Positions 1 through 9,948 of a stretch of 64,000 nucleotides of DNA are shown here, piece after piece. This DNA is from Gnetum montanum (lineage: Eukaryota; Streptophyta; Gnetopsida; Gnetales; Gnetaceae): assembly GCA_015680685.1 (NCBI GenBank), contig MNCI01006964.1, forward strand, positions 231,526 to 295,525, written 5' to 3'. The position numbers were made by a program, and so were the translations under genes. Below the pieces are notes generated by a model. The model was not told the DNA's origin, ran no database searches, and worked only from the letters and a program-made list of their open reading frames with translations. Within the stretch, counting starts at the first letter, position 1. Every line of letters starts with the position of its first letter.

Positions 1-92
1 GGCGGGACGCGATATCGCGTACGCAATATCGCAGGAGAAGACGTGATATCACATACGCGATATCGCATGGGATGCGATATCGCGGCCTAGTG
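1..92. repeat. Cluster of short GCGATATCGC palindromes
   Basis: The perfect 10-bp palindrome gcgatatcgc or a one-base variant occurs about five times in the first 90 bases, together with gtgatatcac and gtacgc. The cluster stops abruptly near position 92, where the degenerate pol sequence begins. No coding role is visible; it may be the edge of a longer satellite-like tract to the left of the window. Confidence 0.6.
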
Positions 93-104
93 TAAGTCGC
101 GTCT

Positions 105-1400
105 CATCAATAAGTATCTAATTTCTGATGATTTCCCTGATGAATTCCTCTTTGCTGGTGTAGTGAATAATCAATCACCCATAAAAACAAATTGGTATAG
201 TAGCATTCTTACCTATCTCCTCACCCAAAAAACACCACAAGATTTAAACCTTAAAAAGAAATAATAATTTCTTCACCGAGCCAAGTACTTTATAGAGATC
301 AATGGGAAACTTTACCAAGTGTGACTCGATGGCTTGGTTCGATGGTGTGTTCCTGATATAGATCAATTGTGAGTTCTCTAAGATGATCATGAGGGTCCTT
401 GAGGGGGTCATTACACTGGGAGATGAATGACCATCAAGATCCTGCTTGTAGGATATTATTGGCCTACATTATTTCGAGATGCCCATCATTTCATCCAATC
501 TTGTGAGTGCTATCAACATGATGGGGGAATGACTACTAGAATGGATTTTCTACAACAATGGATTCAATCATTAGAACCATTCAACATTTGGGAAATTGAT
601 TTTATGGGGCCAGTTATACCAATGTCTAATGGAAAAGGTTATATTATTATTGTCGTTGATTACCTAACAAAATGGGACAAAGTAGTTGTTAAAGATTGTA
701 CATCATCTACAGCTGCACGATTTATTCAACAAAAAATCATAAATAGGTTTGGTATGCCACATGCACCTATTTTAGACAATGGTACACACTTCACAGGTGC
801 AACTTTTCAAAAATTAATGCAACGCTTAGGGGTTGAGCATAAATTGACTACATCATACCACCCCTAAGCAAACGGTTAAGTAGAAGTCACCAACAAGGAG
901 ATTATAAAGATATTGACAAGAACCATTAGCAAGTTTAGGTGACAATGGAGCACTAAACTGAACAATGCTCTTTGGGCATACCGCTCTACATGGAAACTCC
1001 CTACAAGATACTCTCCCTATGAGTTAGTGTACAGTAAATTACCAATGCTTCCCATTCAAACTAAGCTCGTACACTGTCCATGGCATGTAACCTCAACCTT
1101 GACCTTGACCTAGCACAGAAACAATAGTTAGTAACCCTTAATTTTCTAGATGAAAACTAACTAGTTGCCCTATCATCTAATGAATTGCATAAGGCATTCA
1201 ATAAGTAACATCATGACCTAAGGATTAGAAAAGTTAAATATTAATTAGGAGATAAGGTTCTCCACTAGAATACCACACATGTGCCACAACATACTTAATT
1301 TCAAACACTATGGGAAGGACCTTATATTATTTACACAAATTTTCCTTCAGGGGCCATGACAATATACAAACCTAAGAGCCCAGACAAGAAACTATTAGTC
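105..1400 (+). pseudogene. Ty3/gypsy pol remnant: RNase H-integrase link, integrase, C-terminal region
   Basis: This is the 3' part of a gypsy pol gene, the enzyme that inserts element cDNA into the chromosome. The best-preserved stretch is 427-867. It carries the end of the H2C2 zinc-binding domain (GYYWP, then CECYQ) and the integrase core, with the first catalytic Asp in WEIDFMGP and the second in LDNGTHF. The third acidic residue lies just past a stop near 866, in VEVTNK around 880-895. Upstream, 105-420 reads as the linker and the first half of the zinc finger, broken by stops. Downstream, ALWAYRS (about 970) and the weakly preserved WEGPYIIY (about 1315) belong to the C-terminal part. 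No LTR or gag accompanies it, so it is an orphan fragment. The style of the linker recalls Athila-like elements, but that is not firm. Confidence 0.85.
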
Positions 1401-3447
1401 AATGTGCAATAAATCGAACCTTTCTAGGAGCTTAGGACTACCAGTACACATGCTACCTCTCTTGATGAACAACCGTGCTCACAATTTCAGATCTCCTCCT
1501 TCCAACTTAGTCATTGGAAAGATGGACATCTATGCTAATCATTCTAGGCCCTTAGTTCTTTTTGAATTTTTTTTTACACATTCTTTTAACTTTTCTTATT
1601 TTTTTTACACCATCACGAATGTTTTTACTATTTCTTTGTTTGCTTAATTTACTTTTATTCATCATATAATAAGTGCTCATGATGGTGGATTGAATTATAT
1701 TATATTGATTGCTAATATTTGGTTTTTACCTTTGAATTATCATGCTAATATTAAGGTATGGTTCTTTTGGTAAAATAGGCAATGAGTCCACACCATCCAC
1801 TCATCCATACAACTCTATGGTCTCCTTTGGCTTGGAACTGTACAGTCCCCTTTTTCTAAATAAACTTGTTAATGAATTGGTGGCTAGGTATTTTTCAAAC
1901 CAAGGAAAGAGTTATCGGATGAAAATGGTGTGACTTCAAGAGGATTTGATGCATTGGTGCTGGCCATTCCCTTAGGTTCTTGGATGATTTTTATTGGGTT
2001 TTCATAACATTCTGACATTGTTCAAATATCAGGAAGATAAATGAATAAAAATAAGTCTTTGCATGGTGAGTTTTTCATGCATAAACACCCAAAAAAAAAG
2101 AGAAAAAAAGAGAGAAAAAGGTAAGAATTCAAAGCACACCTCTTAGACATAATAAAACAATATGGGCTACAAGCAATGGTTATGATACTAGAAAGACATG
2201 TTACCCATGCCTGAAGGTTCCCTCTAACTAAGGCCCTTTTGCACTTCCTACTTCTCCATCTCACTCTCCTTGGGATGGTGGTCACTCTTTGTAGAAGAAT
2301 TCTTGTTGCCTCAAAAGGATGGATTGGCCAAGTGTCTTGATGCAAGGTCACTGAATGTTGTTGGTTTGAGTTTGGATTTAGGATGAGTTCTACTCAGTTA
2401 TCTTAACCATGAAATACACAAGGGGCTTTACACAACCTTGTTCTTGTGATTCCATTCCATTCTCTACGCTCCATCTTTCTTCCCATTTTCCACCTGATTG
2501 TTGGTTTTATCATTAGTCTATTTTGGGTTGATACATTATTTTTCTTTGGTGAATTCTTATGGGTAAGTTTTTAACTCTTGCTTGCAAATGACATTCCTAG
2601 AGCCTACGGACTCTTTGGTTTGTGGGTTTGTCCGGGCATAAAGGGCATGAGCTTGCTTTGGGGAGGATCCACTGACATTTCTTTTTGGTGCAATTATTAA
2701 CTTCTTTCTCTTAAACATTTCTTACAATCAATCATTTCTTATTTCATCCCCATATATGACATCCATTTTATTGGCATTGCCATTGATATTTTTCATCTTT
2801 CTTGTTCCTCATGTTTTTCCATCTTATAGCTACTAGAGGTTTTCCCTTAGTCATGTGGGCCTTAGCACAAATTTTTTAATTTTTCCCATTCTACTAATTG
2901 CATAACCCCTACACCTTGGGTATTTGCCAATGATAAATCTCCGAACCAATTTTTGCGATAACCACAACTCAGCCAATGTGTTTCATATTGAGGCAAGGTA
3001 TCAACTACGTTGTGGATTATCTATCGTTGTTCATTTGTGATTGTGTTATGTGTGAAGATGGTGATCATAAAAAAAATGGACTAGGCTTGGAGGAAGCACT
3101 TAAGATGTACTGAAACTGGAGCATTTATGAAAGGAGCAAGTTTGGTGGTATGGTTATGGATAAACAACAAAAGGTGCAATCTTGGCATTGGTGGAAACAC
3201 ACTCCATCTTTTTTCTCTCTCTTTTTCTCTTCAAGCTACCAAATAAAGGCTTGGATTTCATTTATGTACGAGTGTTCACCACAATGGTCATGAACACTAA
3301 TGTTGTAATATGCTTATTGATCTGTTCACTATGCACGTTGAGTCTATCATCCCATTCCACCATCAATTGTCAATTAGTCAATAATCCCATACCTTCCCAA
3401 TATTTTGTAAGGAACTTGAGGATAAGTTTTTATTCAGTTGTGGGGGT
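1401..3447. other. Gene-poor AT-rich stretch, nothing recognised
   Basis: Short open frames here (for example 1402-1647, 1742-1933 and 2022-2351) lack any motif I recognise, have compositions dominated by T-rich runs, and do not line up with the neighbouring pol remnant. Low-complexity tracts occur at about 1565-1610 and 2085-2120. I see no terminal repeats or RNA gene. Confidence 0.5.
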
Positions 3448-3702
3448 ATGATTAGAGTGGTTACTCAAGTAGTTACCCTAGTAGTTATTCTAATTATTAG
3501 TGTAGCTACTCTAGTAGTTATTCTAATTATTAGTGTAGTTACTCTAGCGGTTACTCTAGTAGCTACTCTAATTATTAGAGTGGTTACTCTAGCGGTTACT
3601 CTAATAGTTATTCTAATTATTAAAGTGGTTACTCTAGTAGGTACTTTAGTAGTTATTCTAATTATTAGAGAAGTTACTCTAATTATTAGAGTAGTTGCTC
3701 CC
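3448..3702. repeat. AT-rich minisatellite of 12-bp and 9-bp modules
   Basis: The tract is built from a 12-base module close to gtagttactcta and a 9-base module attattaga, alternating in irregular order for about 255 bp. The join tctaattattaga is nearly self-complementary. Because both modules are multiples of three, one frame stays open for 85 codons of V/L/I/T-rich sequence; this is a by-product of the repeat, not a protein gene. The array ends within ten bases of a TATA box. Confidence 0.85.
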
Positions 3703-3900
3703 TAGCCTATAAATACAGTGCCCAGGCACAAAATTGAAAGGAAGTCTTTTAGCATCAAGTAGCGAACCTCTTGTAGTCTGTTTGAAAGTTAGAGTATTTT
3801 CCAAGTGCCCACAGCAAGAGGTCTAAGTGTGGATGGATCTTTATTCAAGCATTGTGTAACTAAGCACACCTTGTGTATGGCAATAAAGACGAGCTCTTTG
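3703..3900 (+). promoter_or_regulatory. TATA box to AATAAA segment, probable LTR core
   Basis: A canonical tataaata at 3708-3715 is followed about 170 bases later by aataaag at about 3881, the spacing usual for the promoter, R region and polyadenylation signal of a plant LTR. The sequence between is non-coding. No matching second copy, primer-binding site or polypurine tract was seen, so a solo or broken LTR is the most likely reading; a host promoter cannot be excluded. Confidence 0.45.
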
Positions 3901-4400
3901 ATTCATCCTTGCAGCACTTGAGATTTGTTTTCTTACACATTTATTTTATTTTATTTTCTTATGCATTTATTTTATTTTATTTTATTTTATGAACTTTACA
4001 TTTCTATTATTAGCACAATAATTCATTTTGCTCAATTAAGAAAATCATTAAATTACACAAGCACGACCACTTCGAGCATGCGTGTAATGCTTGGTAACCT
4101 AGTAACGATTAGTGTTTGGTAATCCCAGTAGTGTTGCACTAGCTCAGGATGTGTATGACAAGTAGGAATGGATGCTGGTGTTAGGATTACTTATAACTTA
4201 GTTAATGAGTAGTTAAGTTAAATTAGTCACTTAGTTACCTCTTTCCTTCACTACTAAAGTAGAACATAAAAACATAAAAGCTATAAAAATTATATGCCTT
4301 AAGCTTACTTAACCATACAATCATGAAATATAGGTAAGCCTGGGAAGACAATGATCAACCAACTTGTCCTTGTCCCACAAGGATGCATAAGCACTTAGTC
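3901..4400. other. Non-coding stretch with TTTTA runs
   Basis: Holds a simple attttatttta-type run at about 3937-3995, then ordinary AT-rich DNA with no gene or terminal repeat that I can recognise. Confidence 0.5.
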
Positions 4401-4401
4401 C

Positions 4402-5560
4402 TTGGAATTTGATCTAATTGTGCATGAAACGCTCATATTTGTATGGTTGAGCGTAGGGGTACCTCACCGCTCATCACTTTATTTCTTCTATTTTAAGCCT
4501 TTGAATTCTAAATCATGTCTCCACTTTTTCACTTTAGAAGCAATGTGTTCTCAAATTGTATCCACCAACATGATATCATCTATAAATGTCATATTCCAAG
4601 GGATTTCATCTTGTATTTCCTTTATTAACTCATCCATAACAATAGCAAATAAGTACTAGTAAAGTATAGACCTTAATGTAGATCTACTACAATTTGAAAA
4701 TTAGATGTGATTCCACAAGCTATTGTAATTCTAATTGTAGCTACATGTCTTCAATTAGTCTAATATATTTATCAAGGATGGTTTTCCTCTACAAGATTCA
4801 TCAAATAATAGGAAGTGTTGGAACCTCAAAATAGTTATATAGAAACATCCCAAGATATATAGTCTAATTAGAACTATATAACTTAGCATTGCCCACCAAA
4901 ATTGAACCCATGACTTGGAGCTTTCAAATCAAGACTCTTACCACTAGGCTAACACTTAATTATAGATCCACCAAATAATATCTCTAGGCATTTTATCATA
5001 TATTTTTTCCAAGTTAATAAAGATCACATGTCAAGTTTCTCTATCTTTTCTTTTCTCTATAAATTTTGGTATTAAGAAAATAGCCTCTATAGTATATCTC
5101 TTTAACATAAATCAAAATTAATTTTTCTAATTATGTTAATTTAATTTTAAGATGTTTTTTTATGTGTATCTTCCAAATCTTTATAGTATGACCTATTAGC
5201 TGAATCCCTCTATAGTTTGCACAACTTTGCATGTCTCCATTTTTGTGAATAGGAATAATGATGTGTTTTCTTTGCTTTTTATACATTGTTGCATCTTTTA
5301 AATTCTTATTAATAATCATAATATCCATTAAACTAATATCCCTACAAATGTTTTCCAATCTTATATAGCACTTTTATCTTGTGCAATAGTTTTTCCATGG
5401 ATTTCTTATTATAACATAATATCATAAACTCTTTCTTATTTCATGGTTTACATATGAAATCATTTTAAATAAGAACTTCAAAATCTCATTTGCATCCTTT
5501 TAATTCTTGTTCTTCTTTATATTTTGAAGGTCTCATTTCAAAATGCTTGACATTTAATTG
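4402..5560 (-). pseudogene. LINE (non-LTR retrotransposon) reverse transcriptase relic, minus strand
   Basis: Read on the minus strand, this is the reverse transcriptase of a plant LINE, which copies its RNA at the target nick. The N-terminal part at 5131-5358 has the family signature NYRGIQLIGHTIKIW after a P-I-H-K-N-G-D segment. The middle part, 4981-5120, has the FLI...INLEK region and ends in a PRD-IIWW-like motif. The part at 4402-4659 has the MDELIKEIQ helix, a degraded catalytic box (DDIMLVDT) and the KVKKWRHDLE segment. Stops and frameshifts interrupt it throughout. A SINE sits inside it at 4811-4963. The 3' end beyond 4400 is missing. Confidence 0.85.
4811..4963 (-). mobile_element. 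tRNA-derived SINE, copy 1, with 17-bp target duplication
   Basis: On the minus strand the element opens with a tRNA-like A box, TTAGCCTAGTGGTAAGAG (plus 4935-4952), followed by a B box, GGGTTCAAT (plus 4901-4909), the internal RNA polymerase III promoter layout of SINEs. It ends in GGTTCCAACACTTCC. It is flanked by direct repeats at 4794-4810 and 4964-4980 that match at 15 of 17 bases, and it splits the LINE reverse transcriptase. A related copy lies at 6087-6257. Confidence 0.75.
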
Positions 5561-6071
5561 ACCATTCTATTCTTCTAATATAATATTATGTAATTCTATA
5601 TCATCTTTTTGCATTATAATGTATTACTAGTTATTATTTTGCTTTATTTCTACAAGTCAACTTTTAAATTCTAGTGTGTTCTTTAATTTCTTATAATTTA
5701 TGGTTTATACATTTAAAAAAAATTTGAAAAGAGCTACTTTGAAAGTCAAAATGCATAAATCTTGTTTTTCCTACACACATGTTGACTTATCAATAGATGT
5801 AAAAGTTGACCACATATATAAATAATTGAAATTTGAAATAGTTACCAAAATATTTGATTTCATGTATAGGCACTTTAATTTGCATCATCATCACCATAAC
5901 ACTAACCCAATAAAATAAGGTTGGTTACATGAGTTTTCTTTCATCATTCACCTCTATGAAAAGATGAATGTTTTTCTATTTACAATTTTTTAAAGATAAT
6001 CCATAGTTATTTTTTCTAGTATTTTTTTGATCTTCCTTTAAATAAGTTTTCTAAAATAATCATGTGGTAAC
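5561..6071. other. AT-rich stretch between two divergent LINE relics
   Basis: No gene recognised. It separates the 5' sides of the minus-strand and plus-strand LINE relics and may contain further unrecognised LINE sequence. Confidence 0.4.
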
Positions 6072-6086
6072 ATTTTTTAATAGATT

Positions 6087-6257
6087 AGGAGATGTTGGAG
6101 CCTGAAATAATCTGAGTATAGGTACACTCCAAAACATGTAGCTAACATAATATATTAGAAGAGTTATAAAAGAATATAACTATGTTTCATGTATGACTCA
6201 AACTAGCAACCTCGTGTATAACAAGACAATGAGCTAACCACTTGAGGATTAGACAAT
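6087..6257 (-). mobile_element. tRNA-derived SINE, copy 2, with 15-bp target duplication
   Basis: On the minus strand the copy starts with TAATCCTCAAGTGG (A-box-like, plus 6225-6250 region) and has a weak B box around GTTTGAGTC (plus 6192-6200). It ends in GGCTCCAACATCTCC, which matches the end of copy 1. Direct repeats attttttaatag(a/g)tt at 6072-6086 and 6258-6272 differ at one base and mark its own insertion event. Confidence 0.7.
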
Positions 6258-6289
6258 ATTTTTTAATAGGTTCATTATCTAATTTTATA

Positions 6290-7605
6290 TTGTACATATT
6301 CAAATAATTGGAGAAACCATTTTATTGTTCTCATTTACAAAAATAAAGAAGATGTACAAAATTTTGCAAACTATAAAGTGATCAAGCTAATGAGACATAC
6401 TATGAAGCTTTGGAAGAGGGTCATATAACAACATCTTAGACTTGAATCAATCATGTTAGAAAATCAATTTGAATTTATGTCAAGGTGATCTACCATAGAG
6501 ACTATTTTCTTAATATGATAATTGATGGAGAGATTCAAAAACATACAAAAAAATAGTCATATGTTCTTCATTAACTTGAAAAAAACATGACAAAGTGCCT
6601 AAGCATGTTATTTGGTATGCCTTGCAAAGGAAAAACATCCTTGATAAATATATTAATGTGATTCAAGACTTGTATGAAGGAGCTACTACTAAAATTAGAA
6701 CAACTTATGGAAAAACATATGAATTTCTAGTCATAGTAGGTCTATATCATGAATTTGCACTTATCCCATTCTTATTTGTTGTTATTATAGATGAGTTAAT
6801 AAAAAAAATACAAGATGAAACCCCTTAGTGTATACTATTTGTAAATGATATTATGTTGGTGGATACAACTTGAGAAAAGATTGCTTCTAAAATGAAGAAG
6901 TGGAAACATGCTTTAGAATTAAAAGGCTTTAAAATTAGCAAAAGACAAAGTATATAGAATGTACTTTTAATAATAGAATAAATAGTTATTAAATAGTAGT
7001 GATAATTTAAGGTAAAAAAGTTCTTCACTTCAAATAGTTTCACTACCTCAAAACAATCCTCTAATCAAATGATGTAATTGATAAAGACATAAGAAATAAA
7101 CTGAGGCAGCATGGTTAAAATGAAGACAAGTTAGTGGTGTTTTATGTAATAAAAGAATACCAATAAAATTAAAAGGGAAATTTTACAAGATCATAATAAG
7201 GTCTTTTATCTTATATGGTGTTGAATGTTAGGTGATACAAAAGTGGCAACAAGGTAAATGCTTTAATGGATGTTGAATATTAATAGAAGAGATAAACTAC
7301 ATAATATATATATCAAAGGAAGATTTAGAGTGGCTTGTATTTTAGATAAGCTAGATTTTTTCAACATGTGCAAAAGAGATCAGATAATTAGCGTATAAAT
7401 AAATTTTAATACATTACTATTCCAGGAAAACCAAAGAAGACATGGCAAAAAATAATCTAAGATAATTTAAAGAAAGTACAAAAAACCAAGGATCTAGTTG
7501 TTCATAAAGTCAAATGGTAAAAAATAACTCATGTGGTTGATTCCATTTTATTAGAACAACGTTAGGATGATGATAGTGATGATAACCAAAAAATTAAAGA
7601 TTGAA
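6290..7605 (+). pseudogene. LINE reverse transcriptase and C-terminal region, plus strand
   Basis: A second LINE relic. It has the NYKVIKLMRHTMKLWKRVI segment (about 6375-6430), the INLKK segment near 6570, and an open stretch at 6595-6828 with the DLYEGATTKIRT and PFLFVVIIDEL motifs. A damaged catalytic box (FANDIMLVDT, about 6836-6868) follows, then the C-terminal block with YGAECWVIKK (about 7219-7245) and a PKKTWQKII stretch (about 7430). Frame changes and stops are frequent. It runs in the direction opposite to the relic at 4402-5560, and homologous segments of the two form a long imperfect inverted repeat. It ends against the Athila-like element near 7605-7646. Confidence 0.85.
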
Positions 7606-7645
7606 TTTTTATATCTTATCTAAAATAAAAGCCATTGTAAGCCTT

Positions 7646-7646
7646 N
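7646..7646. other. Ambiguous base (N) at a junction of two elements
   Basis: The only n in the window lies just where recognisable LINE 3' sequence ends and the RNase H of the minus-strand gypsy element begins, so the join could be an assembly artefact. Confidence 0.9.
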
Positions 7647-9090
7647 ATATTGATGAGCACTATGATCTATGTGTACAAATACCTTATAGCCTAATACATA
7701 GTACCTAAATTTTTTTAGTGCAAACACCACAACCATAAACTCTTTTTCTATTATGGTATAGTTGAGTTGTGCACAAGCAATACTACAACTTGCACAGTGA
7801 ATGTAATAGGGACGTTTGTGATCATCTAACTGTGTAAGTATGGCTCCTAAAGCAAAATTGGACATGTTAGTCATTATATGGAATGGTCTGGACCAGTCAG
7901 GAGCTTGTAGAATGGGTCTTTCTATGAGCTTCTACTTCAAGGTTTAGAAAGCTAACCTAGATTGTTTGGTCCATTCAAAGGATATGTCCTTTTTTGTTAA
8001 TTCTACCAATGATTTTGCAATCTTTGAAAAGTTCTCAATGAAGCATCTATAATACCCAGTATGTCTAAAGAATGATCGAACATATTTTACAATTTTAGGT
8101 TGACAAGTGATTCCTTGGATGACTTTAATTTTTTTCAGGATCTACCTCTATCCCTTTTTGTGAAATTTTATGCCCTAATACAATGCCCTCTTGCACCATT
8201 AAGTGGCTTTTCTACCAATTGAGTCTTAGGTTAGTTTAAACACATCATTTTAGTACTTGCTCTAATTGGTCTAATGCTTATTCAAAGTTCACTCCATAGG
8301 TGGAGAAATCATCCATAAAAACCTTCACAAAATTCCCTATTTACTACTAAAATATACTAAGAACCAAATGTTGAAACGTGGCTAGGGCATTGCATAAGCC
8401 AAATGGCATCTACCTATATGAAAATGTCCCCCAAGGACTTGTAAATGTAGTTTTGTCTTGGTCTTTTGGTGCTATTTGGATTTGATTGTACCCACTATAA
8501 CCATCCAGAAAACTATAATAACAATGCCCTGCAATGATATCTAAGACTTGGTCAACAAATGGAAATGGAAAATGATCTTTAAATATTTCCATGTTCAATA
8601 GCCTAAAGTCTATACACATCCTCCATTTACCACCTTTTTTAGGTAAAATGACTAATGGACTAACCCATTCACTATCAGCAATGGGGTAGATGAGCCTGGT
8701 CTTCAACAATTATTTAATTTCTTCCTTAACTACTTGCTTAAGCTTTGGGTTTAGTCATCTCTGCAGCTATCATTGAGGCTTCATAAAGGGGTCAGTGTAA
8801 ATTATATGTTGGCATGTCCTAGGATCTATTCTAGTTTATTCAGGATATGACCAAGCAAAGGATTTTGACCATTTGTTCACCATCTTCAGCAATCTTTTCT
8901 TTTGTTGAGGAGTGAGCTTAGCATTAATGATTACTAGTTTTTCATTTTTGAGAAATGCATACTCCATACCAGTGGGAAAAATTTTTAATTCAAGGCTCTT
9001 TCTTAAACTTGTCAGGGATTTCCAACTTCCCCTAGTTGATATTTTTGGTGTTAGTACTTGAAATTTGGTGATGGACTTGCTCCAATGCAT
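7647..9090 (-). pseudogene. Athila-like gypsy pol: reverse transcriptase and RNase H
   Basis: Minus-strand pol of an older gypsy element. Going 5' to 3': an open stretch at 8836-9090 before RT. The RT fingers and palm lie at 8410-8709, with LPKKGGKWRMCIDFRLLN, FLDGYSGYNQI and TTFTSPWGTFSYR. A stop interrupts next, then MPFGLCN, and the catalytic box FMDDFS at about 8305-8319. The RNase H is at 7647-7874 (ALGAILTQ, NYTIIEKE, FVHIDHS). The D-D pair of the RT active site is retained but stops are scattered. The FMDDFS box and the A-P-K-D-Q-D-K-T-T-F-T wording fit the Athila group of gypsy elements. Integrase and the 3' LTR are missing, cut off at the LINE junction. Confidence 0.85.
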
Positions 9091-9365
9091 CTATGCTATC
9101 GATATAGGTACAAGTCAAGTTCTCAGTTGGTTCCATGCATAAAGTTGAATTGCTCTTTAGGTCAACTGTCAGCCATTGGGTGCCTTCCTATCTTGTGGTT
9201 ACTGCATATAGGCATCTTTGTATGTTAGTTACTTGTGCACATCGATTACATGTAGGCAATGTTAAAAATTGGATCAACTAGGAATTTTGCACGTAGTTGC
9301 ACCCTATGTCACTATATGAAATGCATGGAGCTTTCTTCTTCTTGATCCTCCCAAATGGATTTTTT

Positions 9366-9812
9366 CTATATCTCTAGGGAAAGATCATGTATTCCTTGGA
9401 AAAAATCAATCGTACTTAGCCATGCTCTTCCCATTATGATTGGGAAGTCCCCCTTGCAATGGTTAACTTGGATCACTAGGAAATCAGCTAGATACAACCA
9501 CCCACAAATAGTGGTGACAATGTCTTCCACTAGTCCTAGTGGAACAGTGATGGATTGGTTGGTCAACTCTAAAAGAATGTTACTCTTCTTTAGTGGAGGT
9601 AGGTTTCAAGCTTTATACATTTCTTGGGAGATTAAATTAACACTAGAACCTAAATCCAAAAGAGCCTTGCAAGGCTCATTTCCAATGATTTGCAAATAAA
9701 TAAGAGGACTTCCAGCATCAAAGATTTTCCTAGGAAGATAGCCAGCTTTAATCCAATCAATGATGGTATGGGTTAACATGATAGTGTGCGTTGAGTGCGA
9801 TTTTTGGTTCAA
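9366..9812 (-). pseudogene. Athila-like gypsy aspartic protease region
   Basis: Lies directly upstream of the RT on the same strand. The open stretch at 9606-9812 carries LLDLGSSVNLIS, the active-site loop of a retroelement aspartic protease with Leu in place of the usual Thr between Asp and Gly. The Leu form is common in Athila-like proteases. The next stretch (9366-9566) has the downstream IMGRAWLST motif, equivalent to the ILGR box. The protease processes the Gag-Pol polyprotein. A frameshift separates the two parts. Confidence 0.75.
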
Positions 9813-9948
9813 AGCTCCAAAGATTCAAATAATGATAAGGCATTTGGATAATTAGCCACTTGTGGTTGTAAGGACTTGGTTGAAATATTGGTTTTAAAGA
9901 AAGATCTCTTCTTTGATTGATTTTCTGAACCAATAGTAGGTTGAAGAT

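Noticed and set aside
1742-2351. Two short open frames on opposite strands
   Set aside because: No motif, no conservation within the window, and composition typical of non-coding DNA.
3448-3705. 85-codon open frame rich in V, L, I, T
   Set aside because: Produced by repeat modules whose lengths are multiples of three; no start context, family or domain.
4935-4952. Possible tRNA gene
   Set aside because: Only A- and B-box-like parts are present, no cloverleaf; flanking duplications show it is a SINE.
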